From NCBI RefSeq assembly GCF_014201775.1, contig NZ_JACHFG010000001.1, forward strand, positions 405,036 to 469,035: a DNA stretch of 64,000 nucleotides. The letters are read 5' to 3'. The notes under the pieces were generated by a model. The model worked only from the letters and a program-made list of their open reading frames with translations, had not been told where the DNA came from and made no database searches. The DNA comes from Borreliella yangtzensis (GTDB taxonomy: Bacteria > Spirochaetota > Spirochaetia > Borreliales > Borreliaceae). Positions 9,867 to 19,782 of the stretch are shown one piece after another; within the stretch, counting starts at the first letter, position 1; the number at the start of each line of letters is the position of its first letter. Both the position numbers and the translations under genes were made by a program.

Positions 9867-11379
9867 ATATGTTATTTCAACAGTTTTGGTTATGATTTCT
9901 ACTTTTTTTTCACGAATAATAGGGTTTGCAAAGGTAAAGATTTTCTCTTATTACTTTGGTGCAAGTATTGATGCTGATATTTTTAACTATGTTTTCAATA
10001 TTCCTAATAATTTACGCAAAATTCTTTCAGAGGGCGCAATGACTTCAGCTTTTTTGCCTGAATTTACATATGAAAAAGACAAATCGCATGAAAAAGCAGT
10101 TTCTTTTTTCAGAACGGTTGTAACCTTTAATGTCATTTCTATTGGTCTAATTGTTTTAGTTATGATTATTTTTGCAAGGTCTATTATTTATTTTCTATCT
10201 TATTATAGAGGAGAACACTTAATTTTTGCAAGTTCTGTATTTAGTTATTTAGTATTATATATTTTACTAATAAGTCTATCATCAATCTTCATATCTGTTC
10301 TAAATTCATATAAAATTTTTTTTATCCCTTCATTTTCACCCATTATGCTTTCTTTTGGGATAATATTAAGCATATTTTTATTGTATGGCCATTTTGGAAT
10401 ATATAGTGCTGTTATTGGTGTGATTTTCGGAGGTTTTTTACAATTTTTGATTCCGTTTGTAAATTGTCTTGTTATTGGTTTTGTCTGGAAACCAACATTT
10501 TATTTTAGAGAAAAAGTATTTTTAAATTTTTTAAGTAGATGGGTTCGCATGATTTTTGGATTTTCTATTTCAATTATTACTCAGCAGATTTCATTTGCAT
10601 TAGCATCTACTCTTGAGATAGGAAGTGTTTCTATTCTTAGTAATGCTATAGTTTATTATCAGCTTCCTGTAGGAATTTTTTATATTTCTATTGCAACAGT
10701 AATTTTCCCTAAAATGGCAGAATATGCTGTTTTAGGGAATAATTTTAAATTAAATACCCTTTTGGTAGATGGAATTAAAATTTTATTATTAATTTTTATT
10801 CCAGTGTCTTTTTTGATGTTTATTTGGTCTGATCATATTTTAAATTTATTTCTTATGGGGGGCAAGTTTTCTATTTATGATACTCAAAAAACAGCAGGTG
10901 TTTTAAGGTGTTTTCTTTTAGGATTGCTTTTTTATTCAATGTTTAGTTTTTTCCAAAAATATTATTTTTCTATTCGCGATGCAAAAACACCATTTTATTT
11001 GAGTGTTTTATTTTCTATTCTTGATATTGTACTTTCTGTTTTTAGTATTAATTATTATGGTTTGAATGCTTTGGCATTGGCTCAATCTATTTCTTTTATG
11101 ATTTGTGTGGTTGTTTTTTATTTTATAATATTAAAAAGTGGAGTTAAAATTGATTTAATTGAGATTTTATTTGTCCTTTTAAAGTCAATTATTACACTTT
11201 TCCCTTTATACGCAATTTATTTCTTTTTTCAAAAGTTTCAGTGGGATGTAGGTTTTAGTTTTAAAAATCTTTATTTTTTAATTGCAGCAGGAATTGTTAG
11301 TATTTTTATTTTGTTTATTTGTTATTCTGTTTTAGGAATAAATAAACTTTTTAGGTTTATTAGGAGGGATACTTTATGA
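9859..11379 (+). CDS. murJ: Lipid II flippase MurJ (MviN)
   Basis: MurJ flips the peptidoglycan precursor lipid II across the inner membrane. The product (506 residues) is a polytopic membrane protein of the expected length with about 14 hydrophobic segments. It has the diagnostic N-terminal motifs [14 protein letters not shown] and [27 protein letters not shown] 9859 is preferred over ATG 9841 because GAGGGA at 9846-9851 is well spaced to it. Its start overlaps the end of tgt, and its TGA overlaps the next ATG. Its partner in wall synthesis, murC, is downstream at 17499. Confidence 0.96.
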   Translation: MNKYVISTVLVMISTFFSRIIGFAKVKIFSYYFGASIDADIFNYVFNIPNNLRKILSEGAMTSAFLPEFTYEKDKSHEKAVSFFRTVVTFNVISIGLIVLVMIIFARSIIYFLSYYRGEHLIFASSVFSYLVLYILLISLSSIFISVLNSYKIFFIPSFSPIMLSFGIILSIFLLYGHFGIYSAVIGVIFGGFLQFLIPFVNCLVIGFVWKPTFYFREKVFLNFLSRWVRMIFGFSISIITQQISFALASTLEIGSVSILSNAIVYYQLPVGIFYISIATVIFPKMAEYAVLGNNFKLNTLLVDGIKILLLIFIPVSFLMFIWSDHILNLFLMGGKFSIYDTQKTAGVLRCFLLGLLFYSMFSFFQKYYFSIRDAKTPFYLSVLFSILDIVLSVFSINYYGLNALALAQSISFMICVVVFYFIILKSGVKIDLIEILFVLLKSIITLFPLYAIYFFFQKFQWDVGFSFKNLYFLIAAGIVSIFILFICYSVLGINKLFRFIRRDTL

Positions 11380-12782
11380 AATATTTTAATTTTTTATTTT
11401 TTTTATTTATTTTAAATATGTATGCTCAAAATGTTAATTCTCCAGCTCTCCCTAATCCTCCTTTGTTGCCCAAAATTACAGAAAATAAGCTTGAGGAGGA
11501 AAATTTTCCTAAGGGTAATAATTTTTCTAATATTAGTTTAGATGTTAAGTATGTTAATGATACAATTCTTTATGGACTTGATAGTCAAGTTACAAGCATT
11601 ATAAAAGCTCTTAAAAAGTCAAGTGATAGTCAATATAATTTTTCTCTTAAAAAAAGACTTGAAAAAACCTTTAATGCTGAGATTAAAAAGGAAATACTTG
11701 AATTGTTTATTTCTCTTAAGTATTCAGGAGGTATTGATACAGCAAATTATATTCTTGAAAATTATGAGAGTAAAAGATATTCAAATGCTTTATTTGGCTT
11801 GGCAATTTTGTATCTTAAGGAATTTGATGATAAAGAGAAATTAAAAAAAACTCTTGTTGAGATTCTTGAAAATAAAGAGGGTAATGTGGTATCTATTGCA
11901 GCTTATTATTTAGGAGAGCTCAATTCTCTTGAGTATTCTAAAAATATGATGGAAGTTTTTGAAAAATATTCTGGAAATGATGGGGCTAGAAGAGAAATAC
12001 TTATTGCTCTTGGAAAAATGGCCGCTGTTGATTATCAAAATAGAATTTATGAAATTTCGTTAGATAATTATGAGAATCCATCAATTAAGGCTGCTGCAAT
12101 TGAAGCATTGTCATATATTGCTCCAGATAAAGTAACCACAAATGCTGATTTGTATCTTCAGAGTAATAACAATAATTTAAATGTTAAATTGGCTATTATT
12201 GCTTCTTTGTCTAAAGATCCTTCTTTAAAGTCCAAAGAGATTTTACAAGGATTTTTAAGAGATTCTGATGATAATATTAGATTTAAAGCTATTAATGCAA
12301 TTAAAGAACATAAAGACTCTTCAGCAAAGGATATTTTGATTTATAAGGTTAAAAGCGATCCATCTCTTAAAGTTAGGGAGGCTTCAGCGAAGGCTTTAAT
12401 TGATATGGATCTTGGGGATATTGAGATAAAGAATATTATGTTTAATTTGAAGATTGACAATAATTTTAAAATTTCAATGTTTAGTTACCTTTTAGATAAG
12501 GATTCTCTAAAAGCATTGTCAATTGCTTTAGAAATTATTAACAAAGAAAATGTTAATAGACCTTCAAATGTTTTAAAAGGTATTGCGTCAATGTTGGCTG
12601 CCAAAAAGGGTAATTTTGATAATTTTTATTCTAAAACCATTGACAGTAAAAATGTTGATTTAAGGCATTTTGCATTAAAAGGAGCTGTTTATAATAAATC
12701 TTCATCACTTTCTGATAAACTTAAAAAAATTAAAAGTGAAACAAACTCTGAATATATTAAAATGCTTTTAAAAGATTATTGA
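11376..12782 (+). CDS. Exported HEAT-repeat-like protein of unknown function
   Basis: The 468-residue product begins with a signal peptide ([18 protein letters not shown]) and a short Pro-rich linker. From about residue 85 on it consists of repeated helix pairs with HEAT/armadillo character, for example AIIASLSKDPSLKSKEILQG, DNIRFKAINAIKEHKDSSAK and SLKVREASAKALIDMD. HEAT solenoids usually act as protein-binding scaffolds; here the partner would be periplasmic. The ATG overlaps the murJ stop (ATGA) and is preceded by a strong AGGAGGG. I do not recognise a named family. Confidence 0.82.
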   Translation: MKYFNFLFFLFILNMYAQNVNSPALPNPPLLPKITENKLEEENFPKGNNFSNISLDVKYVNDTILYGLDSQVTSIIKALKKSSDSQYNFSLKKRLEKTFNAEIKKEILELFISLKYSGGIDTANYILENYESKRYSNALFGLAILYLKEFDDKEKLKKTLVEILENKEGNVVSIAAYYLGELNSLEYSKNMMEVFEKYSGNDGARREILIALGKMAAVDYQNRIYEISLDNYENPSIKAAAIEALSYIAPDKVTTNADLYLQSNNNNLNVKLAIIASLSKDPSLKSKEILQGFLRDSDDNIRFKAINAIKEHKDSSAKDILIYKVKSDPSLKVREASAKALIDMDLGDIEIKNIMFNLKIDNNFKISMFSYLLDKDSLKALSIALEIINKENVNRPSNVLKGIASMLAAKKGNFDNFYSKTIDSKNVDLRHFALKGAVYNKSSSLSDKLKKIKSETNSEYIKMLLKDY

Positions 12783-12806
12783 TTGTTAATAAACCGTTAA
12801 GCAGTA

Positions 12807-13979
12807 TTAGTACAAAATTTTTAAAATTTCTTTAGCTATTTCTGATTTTTTCATTTCTGGGAGTTCTTTTATACTTTGTTTATTTATTATGTAAACTTTG
12901 TTTAAGCTTGAACCAAAATATTTAAGTTCATTTGCAATGATAAAGTCCAAATTTTTCTTTTTTAATTTTTCTTTGGCTTTTTGAATTAAATTTTTAGAAT
13001 TTTCGGCGCAAAATCCAACAACAATTTGGTTTTTAAGTTTATTGTTTCCTATGTGTTGTATTATGTCAGGATTTTTTACTAATTTTATATATAATTTGTC
13101 GGTTTTGTTTTTTTTGATTTTATTATTAAAAATGCGTTTGGGCTTAAAATCTGCAACAGCTGCAGCCCCAATTATTATTTCAAATTTATTATATATTTTT
13201 AGGACTTCCCTGTACATTTCCATTGCAGTTTTTATTTTTATAATATTGACCCCTTCAGGTTTATTTTCATTAGTTGGACCTGTGATAATTGTAACTTGAG
13301 CTCCTAGTTTGACAGCCTCTTGTGCCAAACAAAATCCCATTTTTCCAGTTGATGTATTTGAAAAATAGCGAATTGGGTCTATTGATTCTTCAGTTCTGGA
13401 TGCTGTTATTAGTATTTTTTTGTTTTTTAGGTAATTTTTTTGATTAAATTCATTCAATATTATTTTTATAATTTTGTCTTCATTTTTTAGGCGTCCTAAA
13501 GCATTTGATGAGCATGCTAAAAATCCTTTATCAGGTTCAATGAATTTATAATGATGCTTTTTGAGTTTTTTTATATTTTCTTTTAAAATAGGGTTTGAAT
13601 ACATTGCATTGTTCATTGCTATTGCAAAATAAGTAGGTGCTGTGCTTGCAGATATTATTGTGGTTAATGCATCATCAGCAATTCCCGATGCAATTTTAGA
13701 TATTGTATTGTAGGTAGAAGGAATAATAAGAATTAGGTGGGCCCATTTTGCAATTTTTATATGTTCAACCTCGTTATGATCTAAGTTCCATAAATTAGTA
13801 ATTATTTTGTTTTTAGAAATGGTTTCTAAAGTTAAAGGAGTAATAAATTTAGTTGCATTTTTTGTCATTACAACTTTAACACTGTATCCTAATTTAACTA
13901 AACTAGAAACTATATAAACGGACTTGTAAGAGGCTATGCCCCCACATATGCCAATTAATATATGTTTATTTTTATTCAT
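12807..13979 (-). CDS. coaBC: Bifunctional phosphopantothenoylcysteine decarboxylase/synthase
   Basis: This fused enzyme makes 4'-phosphopantetheine from phosphopantothenate and cysteine in coenzyme A synthesis. Residues 1-~185 are the flavin-dependent CoaC part (ICGGIASYK, active-site His73 in VEHIKIAKWA, AMNNAMYSNP, Cys156 in LACSSNALGRL). Residues ~188-390 are CoaB (ITASRTEESIDPIRYFSNTS, KNPDII, VGFCAEN). The substrate clamp reads LACSS rather than the commoner LACG. It lies on the opposite strand to, and divergent from, the YhdT/PanF pair, which would import the pathway substrate pantothenate. Confidence 0.95.
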   Translation of the reverse strand: MNKNKHILIGICGGIASYKSVYIVSSLVKLGYSVKVVMTKNATKFITPLTLETISKNKIITNLWNLDHNEVEHIKIAKWAHLILIIPSTYNTISKIASGIADDALTTIISASTAPTYFAIAMNNAMYSNPILKENIKKLKKHHYKFIEPDKGFLACSSNALGRLKNEDKIIKIILNEFNQKNYLKNKKILITASRTEESIDPIRYFSNTSTGKMGFCLAQEAVKLGAQVTIITGPTNENKPEGVNIIKIKTAMEMYREVLKIYNKFEIIIGAAAVADFKPKRIFNNKIKKNKTDKLYIKLVKNPDIIQHIGNNKLKNQIVVGFCAENSKNLIQKAKEKLKKKNLDFIIANELKYFGSSLNKVYIINKQSIKELPEMKKSEIAKEILKILY

Positions 13980-14050
13980 ATAATATATTATATAATATGC
14001 ATGAGTTTGAATTTGTAAGTTTTGATGCCCTTTTACTAAGGTTGTTTTAA

Positions 14051-14245
14051 ATGAAAAATAGAATTTTGTATGCTATATTATTGTATGTTTGTATATTTTT
14101 TATATGGATTTATTTTGCCTATTTTATCGACACATCAGCTACTATATTTAATATCCCTTTGTGGTTTTTTGGGTCAGGAATTTTGTTTCCCAGTATAAAT
14201 TTTTTTTTGGTTTGTTTTTTTATTTTAGTAATTAGTAAAATTTAA
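14051..14245 (+). CDS. Small YhdT-like (DUF997) membrane protein
   Basis: The 64-residue product is almost entirely hydrophobic, with two membrane segments (about residues 5-28 and 43-62) joined by NIPLWFFGSG. In other bacteria a small two-helix DUF997/YhdT protein often sits directly before panF and is thought to assist the pantothenate symporter. Position and topology fit that here. The sequence match itself is weak, so the family assignment is an inference from context. coaBC is divergent on the other side, about 70 bases away. Confidence 0.68.
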   Translation: MKNRILYAILLYVCIFFIWIYFAYFIDTSATIFNIPLWFFGSGILFPSINFFLVCFFILVISKI

Positions 14246-14301
14246 TACATTATTAATCTTTTTTATTTTTATATCCTTAAAAAAGGAATAGAGGTAGTTT
14301 T

Positions 14302-15633
14302 TTGTTGTTAAATAAATATTTTCTTGCAAATCGAAATATTAATTTTATTGTTATGGCCTTATTATTTTCTTCTAGCTATATTAGTGCTAGTAGTTTTATT
14401 TCTGGTCCTTCTGCTGTTTACAAGTATGGGTTATCTTTTATATTATTAGCCACTATACAAATTCCTACAACTTTGATTGCTTTTATTATTGTTGGGGAGA
14501 GATTAAATCGTGAGTCAAAAAAAATTAATGCAATCAATATTATTGATTATATTAGATATAGATATGAGAGTAATTTTTTAGCATTAATTAGTGGATGTGT
14601 ATTAATTTTTTTTTCAATGTTTTTGATTTCTGCCCAATTAATAGGTGGTGCTAAGCTTATAGCAGTGTTTTTAGGCATTAATTATGTAGCCGGTCTTTTA
14701 CTTTTTGCTTTTTTAATTTTTATTTATGTATTCTTTGGTGGATTTAAGGCAGTAGCTTATACAGATTTGATTCAAGGATTTTTAATGATAGTTTCATCTG
14801 TTATTTTGTTTTCCAAAATGTTAGATTTGGGAGGGGGCGTTAATAATTTGTTTAAGACAGCAATGTCTATTTTAGATAAAAACTTTTTAATTCCTTCAAA
14901 TGTTGATTTAAAGCCACAATATATAATTTCTTTTTGGATATTAATAGGAATAGGAATATTAGGTCAGCCTCAGGTTATTAATAATTTTATAGCATTTAAA
15001 AATGAAAATTCTATAAAATTTTCTCTTCCTATTTCTACTTTTATTATCAGTTTTTTAATTATTTTGATGCATTTAATAGGATTTTTTGCTATTATTCTTT
15101 TTCCAGATTTAAATCCAAATGATAAAGTTGTTTTAAATGTAGCTTTAAAAGTTTTAAATCCTTTTTCTTGTTCTATGTTTTTTATGGGTCTTTTATCTGC
15201 AATAATGTCCACAGTAGATTCAAATTTACTCTTAATGACGTCTGTTTTAATGAAGTTAATAATTTATAAAAAAAATTTAAAAGAAGATGTAAAGATTAAA
15301 CGAGTGATAATGGTTTCTAATGTGTTTTTTATTTTAATAATACTTGTATTTTCTTTTTTTCCTCCCAATTTTTTATTCTTTGTTAATATTTTTGCTTTTG
15401 GAGCTTTAGAGGTTTCATTTTTTTCTATTATTGTTTTTGGACTTTATTTTAATTTTGTAAGCAAAATAGCAGCATTTGCTTCTATGTTTTTAGGCTTGAT
15501 ATTTTATTTGTGCATTTTATGCTTTGGTTTGAATATTTGGTTTTTTCACCCCGTTTTTCCATCATTTTTTATTTCTATATTAACATTTTTAATAGTTAAT
15601 TTTTTTTGTAAAAAATATCACAAAGTTTATTAG
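14302..15633 (+). CDS. panF: Sodium/pantothenate symporter (SSF family)
   Basis: PanF imports pantothenate with sodium. The 443-residue product is a polytopic membrane protein of the sodium:solute symporter family. It has the family segments SSYISASSFISGPSAVYKYG near residues 28-47, GGFKAVAYTDLIQG, and the SAIMSTVDSNLLLMTS signature. It starts with a TTG codon, with AGAGG eight bases upstream. The pantothenate assignment rests on family likeness and on coaBC next door. Borrelia cannot make pantothenate de novo as far as is known, so uptake would be essential. Confidence 0.88.
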   Translation: MLLNKYFLANRNINFIVMALLFSSSYISASSFISGPSAVYKYGLSFILLATIQIPTTLIAFIIVGERLNRESKKINAINIIDYIRYRYESNFLALISGCVLIFFSMFLISAQLIGGAKLIAVFLGINYVAGLLLFAFLIFIYVFFGGFKAVAYTDLIQGFLMIVSSVILFSKMLDLGGGVNNLFKTAMSILDKNFLIPSNVDLKPQYIISFWILIGIGILGQPQVINNFIAFKNENSIKFSLPISTFIISFLIILMHLIGFFAIILFPDLNPNDKVVLNVALKVLNPFSCSMFFMGLLSAIMSTVDSNLLLMTSVLMKLIIYKKNLKEDVKIKRVIMVSNVFFILIILVFSFFPPNFLFFVNIFAFGALEVSFFSIIVFGLYFNFVSKIAAFASMFLGLIFYLCILCFGLNIWFFHPVFPSFFISILTFLIVNFFCKKYHKVY

Positions 15634-15645
15634 GATGATTAATTA

Positions 15646-16593
15646 TTGTGTTTAGATAAGTATATTCTTTTAGAAGTTCTTGCCAATGACAATGGCAAGC
15701 GATTAGATTCAATTTTAATTAAAATTTTGAATTTGTCTAAAGTTGGGATAATAAAACATATTAGAAAGGGTGATATTAGACTTAATGGCCTGAAATCACA
15801 TTTTTCATGTAGAGTTTGTAAAGGTGATAAAATTTATTTGTATAAATCTTTAGCTCAAAGTTTAAACTTAACTATGGATGAATATTATAAAAGCCATGTT
15901 GATTTTCAAAGTATTCAAAAAAGAATAATTTATGAGGATAGTGATTTACTTGTTGTGGATAAGCAAAGAGGCATTTTAGTTCATGGGGGCAAAAACTCTC
16001 TTGATTTTTTAGTGAATGCTTATCTTTTAGGAGAAAATTTAAGATCTCTAAGCTTTAAACCTTCCGCAGTTCACAGACTTGACAGGAATACTTCTGGTGT
16101 TATTATTTTTGCAAAAAATATAAATGCTGCAAGAAAGCTAAGTGTGGCATTTAATAGTGGAACTATAACTAAAAAATATTTTGCAATACTTTTAGGTGAG
16201 GTTAAGTCAACTGTTGTTTATGAAAATCATTTATTTAGAAATAAAAGACTGAAAAAAACTTTTGTTTTGGATAATAAAGAGCTTATTAATGCAATTACAA
16301 AGGTTAATCCAATATTATCTTCCAAGAAAGCTACTCTTGCTGAAATTGTTATTGAAACAGGCTTTACTCATCAAATAAGAGCCCAATGTTCTTTTAACAA
16401 TCATCCTTTAATTAATGATAGAAAATATCATGATAAATTTAATAAAAGCAATTACTTTTTACATGCTTTTTTGGTAAAATTTAATGGAGCATTCTTTAAA
16501 AAGAATGCATTTTACGCTAAGCCTAGTTTAGAATTTTTAAAGCAAGTAAAAGATATTTTTGATGTTTATGAATTTTCAGAATTTTTCAAATAA
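15646..16593 (+). CDS. RluC/RluD-family ribosomal pseudouridine synthase
   Basis: Enzymes of this family convert uridines of 23S rRNA to pseudouridine. The 315-residue product has an N-terminal S4-like RNA-binding domain (residues ~12-75, KVGIIKHIRKGDIRLNG). The catalytic domain includes VVDKQRGILVH and the signature HRLDRNTSGVIIFAKN, whose Asp is the nucleophile, then the GFTHQIRAQ motif. It starts with TTG after AGGATG. Which uridines it targets (RluC or RluD type) cannot be told from sequence alone. Its 3' end overlaps the next gene. Confidence 0.92.
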   Translation: MCLDKYILLEVLANDNGKRLDSILIKILNLSKVGIIKHIRKGDIRLNGLKSHFSCRVCKGDKIYLYKSLAQSLNLTMDEYYKSHVDFQSIQKRIIYEDSDLLVVDKQRGILVHGGKNSLDFLVNAYLLGENLRSLSFKPSAVHRLDRNTSGVIIFAKNINAARKLSVAFNSGTITKKYFAILLGEVKSTVVYENHLFRNKRLKKTFVLDNKELINAITKVNPILSSKKATLAEIVIETGFTHQIRAQCSFNNHPLINDRKYHDKFNKSNYFLHAFLVKFNGAFFKKNAFYAKPSLEFLKQVKDIFDVYEFSEFFK

Positions 16594-17509
16594 TTTTTTT
16601 TTAAAAAAAATATTAAGCAAGGTTAAAAACTTTACAACTAGTATTAAGCATAAATTTGTTAGAGTTAAGGTGTATGCATTGGTGGGATCTGCTGGCACTG
16701 GTAAGAGTTTTAGGTCGCATTTGGTAGCAGATAAATATTCAATACCCTTAATCATTGATGATGGCGTGTTAATTAAAAATATGAAAATTATTGCTGGGAG
16801 TTCTGCTAAGTTTGAGGATAATGTTTTCAGGGCAGTAAAGCGATCTGTATTCGAAGATGATGCTCATTGCAGTGAAATGCTTGAAGTTCTTGGTAGAGAA
16901 AAATTTAATAAAGTTTTAATATTGGGAACAAGTCTTAAAATGATAGATAAAATAATCTCAAGACTTTTGTTGCCAAATGTTTTTAAGATTATTTACATAA
17001 CAGATGTTTCAACTAAGCAGGAAATAGAAAAAGCAAAAATTTCAAGGCAAATGGGGGAGCATGTTGTACCAGCCGCAGCTTTTGAAATAAAGTCCGTTAG
17101 GCCTAATTTGTTATTAAATCCAATCAAAGTTTTTTTTAAAAGTGGATGGTTTTTTACTAGGAAGAAAAATTATATTCGATCTGTTGTAAGGCCGCATTTT
17201 TATGAAGAAGGGGTTTTATCTATTTCTAAAAGAGCTGTAAGGCAAATTATTGAACATTGTGTTTCTGAGTATGATAGAAATTATATTGTTTATGATCTTA
17301 AAATCAAAAAAGACGGGGGTAATTATCTTTTTAAGCTATTTTTAAATATTCCTCTTGGAAATAATTTATTTAATAATACAGAAATGCTTAGAACTTACAT
17401 TATTACTAATGTACTTAAGTATACAATAATCAATATATTATCTATTGATATAGTTATACATAAATTTTATGACAAAAAAGATTACTTAGAAGAGAGCTAT
17501 GAAGATTGA
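16562..17509 (+). CDS. P-loop NTPase with Asp23/Gls24-like C-terminal domain
   Basis: The function is unknown. The product has a Walker A motif, VGSAGTGKS, near residue 45. A conserved-looking block follows (IIDDGVLIKNMKIIAGSSAK, then LILGTSLKMIDKI and GEHVVPAAAFEIK) that resembles a nucleotide-kinase-type fold. From about residue 205 the sequence GVLSISKRAVRQIIEH followed by beta strands and YIITNVLKYTIINIL resembles the Asp23/Gls24 domain of envelope-stress proteins. Alternative starts TTG 16559 and ATG 16568 exist. It overlaps the pseudouridine synthase upstream and murC downstream, suggesting translational coupling in an envelope-related operon. Confidence 0.8.
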   Translation: MFMNFQNFSNNFFLKKILSKVKNFTTSIKHKFVRVKVYALVGSAGTGKSFRSHLVADKYSIPLIIDDGVLIKNMKIIAGSSAKFEDNVFRAVKRSVFEDDAHCSEMLEVLGREKFNKVLILGTSLKMIDKIISRLLLPNVFKIIYITDVSTKQEIEKAKISRQMGEHVVPAAAFEIKSVRPNLLLNPIKVFFKSGWFFTRKKNYIRSVVRPHFYEEGVLSISKRAVRQIIEHCVSEYDRNYIVYDLKIKKDGGNYLFKLFLNIPLGNNLFNNTEMLRTYIITNVLKYTIINILSIDIVIHKFYDKKDYLEESYED

Positions 17510-18905
17510 TTTTGATAGTGTGAATAATATTTTTTTTGTAGGAATAAAGGGAAGTGGGGTTTGTTCTCTGGCTTGTTTTTTAAATGCAAAAGGGTATTAT
17601 GTAGAAGGGGTAGATGTTTCTGATAAATTTTATACTGATAAAATTTTAAATAATAATAAAATATCTTATTATGAGAATATTTATGAATTTTCATTAAAAG
17701 AGCTTAATAAATCTTTTGATTTAATAGTATATTCTTCAGCTTATGATAAGAATGGTTTGCAAGTTTTACTTGAAGCAAAAGAATTAAATATACCTATTTT
17801 ATCTTATTCTGAAGCTCTTGGCGAGCTTTCTAGAAAGTACTATAGTATTGGGATTGCAGGTTCTCACGGTAAAACCACCACTACGGCATTTTTAGGTGTT
17901 CTTTTTAACAAATTAGGATTAAATCCTAATGTTGTTGTTGGATCAAGTGTTAAAGATTTTGGAGATAATTCTTCAATAGCTGGTATTAGCAATATTTTTA
18001 TTGTTGAGACTTGTGAGTATAAAAAACATTTTTTACATTTTAGTCCTAATATGCTTATTTTAACCAATGTTGACTATGAGCATGTTGATTTTTTCAAAAA
18101 TTATGAGTCTCTTGAAGATGCTTTTTTACAATATATTAATAATTTAAAGAAAAATGGGATATTAATAATTAATTCTGATGATAATAATTTGCTTAAAATT
18201 AAAAAGCAGATCAGTAGAAAGGATATAAATATTTTTAGCTTTGGATCTAAAGATTTGTCAGATTTTAAAATAAGTAACATTGTAGTTAAGAATGAATATT
18301 TTTGTTTTTCTTTTTTAGGCTTGCGTAATGTTGAACTTAAGACAGTTTTATTTCATAACATATTAAATTTTTCAGCAGCGCTTTTAGCTTTAAATCTTTT
18401 TTTAGAAAGCAATGGAAAATCAATTTTTGATTTTGAAGATGCTATAAAGAGAGTTGCAAAAAATTATAGTGGTATAAAAAGAAGGGTTGAAGTTATTAAA
18501 GAGGAAAAGGGAGTGGTTTACATGGACGATTATGCTCACCATCCTCGGGAAGTTAGAGATACTCTTTTAGGTATTAAAAATTTTTATAAAAACAAGCGTA
18601 TAATTTTGGATTTTATGCCCCATACCTTCACAAGAACAAAAGAATTTTTTGATAATTTTGTGGAGGTTTTAAGTGATGTTGATATATTAATTTTGCACAA
18701 TATATATCTTTCTAATAGGGAAAATTTTAATCCAGATGAACTTTCTATTAATTTGTTTTTAAATATTAAAAAAATAAATAAAAATACTTATTTTTTTAAA
18801 GATGTTAAAGACTCTATTAATTTTATAAAAAGTTTATTAGTATCAGGAGATTTGTTTATTACAATGGGTGCTGGAAATAATTTTATTTTGCATGATTTTT
18901 TGTAA
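17499..18905 (+). CDS. murC: UDP-N-acetylmuramate--L-alanine ligase
   Basis: MurC adds the first amino acid to UDP-MurNAc in peptidoglycan synthesis, in the cytoplasm. The 468-residue product has the N-terminal Rossmann motif GIKGSGVCSLACFL, the ATP-binding loop AGSHGKTTTTAFLG, the central-domain segment TNVDYEHVDFF, and the C-terminal MDDYAHHPREV motif typical of MurC. The ATG overlaps the end of the preceding gene by 11 bases and has AAGAGAG in front. MurJ, in the same gene block, acts later in the pathway. Confidence 0.97.
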   Translation: MKIDFDSVNNIFFVGIKGSGVCSLACFLNAKGYYVEGVDVSDKFYTDKILNNNKISYYENIYEFSLKELNKSFDLIVYSSAYDKNGLQVLLEAKELNIPILSYSEALGELSRKYYSIGIAGSHGKTTTTAFLGVLFNKLGLNPNVVVGSSVKDFGDNSSIAGISNIFIVETCEYKKHFLHFSPNMLILTNVDYEHVDFFKNYESLEDAFLQYINNLKKNGILIINSDDNNLLKIKKQISRKDINIFSFGSKDLSDFKISNIVVKNEYFCFSFLGLRNVELKTVLFHNILNFSAALLALNLFLESNGKSIFDFEDAIKRVAKNYSGIKRRVEVIKEEKGVVYMDDYAHHPREVRDTLLGIKNFYKNKRIILDFMPHTFTRTKEFFDNFVEVLSDVDILILHNIYLSNRENFNPDELSINLFLNIKKINKNTYFFKDVKDSINFIKSLLVSGDLFITMGAGNNFILHDFL

Positions 18906-18915
18906 GGGTATTATA

Positions 18916-19782
18916 GTGAAAAGCATGACGGGATTTTTTTATTTAGAAAAGATAATTGGTAACTATATGTTTAGTGTTAATTTAAAATCTTATAATGGGA
19001 AATTTTTAGAATTTAAACTTAAGTTACCAGAAATTTTTTCTGGTTATGATCTTGATATAAGAAATTTGATTTCAAAATATATTAGCAGAGGCAATGTTTT
19101 TTTAAATGTAGGATATAAAGAATTGGTTCCTCGTATGAATTTTACAGTTAATCCTAATTATATTGAAGCTATTTCTAGGCTTAAAGATTCTTTGGCACAC
19201 ACCAATCTTAATATTAAGAACGAATTAAGTTTGGGAGATTTTTTATCGTTGAAAGGAGCTTTGATAATTGATGAGGATAGTGAGCATCAAGAGGAAATTT
19301 ATGGTTTATTTAAAGGTGTTTTAGAGGAAACGTTATTTCATTACAATAATGGTAGAAATTTTGAAGGGGAAAATACTAAATCGGACATAGTGTCAATTCT
19401 TGTGCTAATAGAGCGAGATCTTAAAATTGTTAAGGATGCTTGTAATGATATAAATGTAAAATTATTCGCAAGTATTAAAGAAAATATCTCTAAATTAATG
19501 GATGAATTTAGAGATTTAAGCATTGCAGAAGAAGCAGCTAAAATGGCAATTCGTCTAGACATCAATGAAGAGATCATGCGTTTAGATTCTCATATAGAAA
19601 CTTTTTATAAAAATCTTGAATATGATATATGTGGCAAAGTTCTCGAATTTATTTCTCAAGAAATGCATAGAGAAATAACAACTATGAGTAATAAGGCAGT
19701 TGATCTTGATATTAAGAATTTGATTTTAAATATGAAGCTGAATTTAGAAAAAATAAAAGAACAAATAAGGAACGTTGAATGA
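18916..19782 (+). CDS. yicC: YicC-family endoribonuclease
   Basis: YicC proteins are conserved endoribonucleases implicated in RNA turnover. The 288-residue product starts with the family hallmark KSMTGF and contains VNLKSYNGKFLEFKLKLP, and ends with the conserved C-terminal helices EFISQEMHREITTMSNKA. GTG 18916 is chosen as start because it is directly before KSMTGF and follows AAGGGT at 18904-18909. The open frame extends back into murC, but those codons are a shadow. Its last four bases overlap the kinase gene. Confidence 0.92.
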   Translation: MKSMTGFFYLEKIIGNYMFSVNLKSYNGKFLEFKLKLPEIFSGYDLDIRNLISKYISRGNVFLNVGYKELVPRMNFTVNPNYIEAISRLKDSLAHTNLNIKNELSLGDFLSLKGALIIDEDSEHQEEIYGLFKGVLEETLFHYNNGRNFEGENTKSDIVSILVLIERDLKIVKDACNDINVKLFASIKENISKLMDEFRDLSIAEEAAKMAIRLDINEEIMRLDSHIETFYKNLEYDICGKVLEFISQEMHREITTMSNKAVDLDIKNLILNMKLNLEKIKEQIRNVE

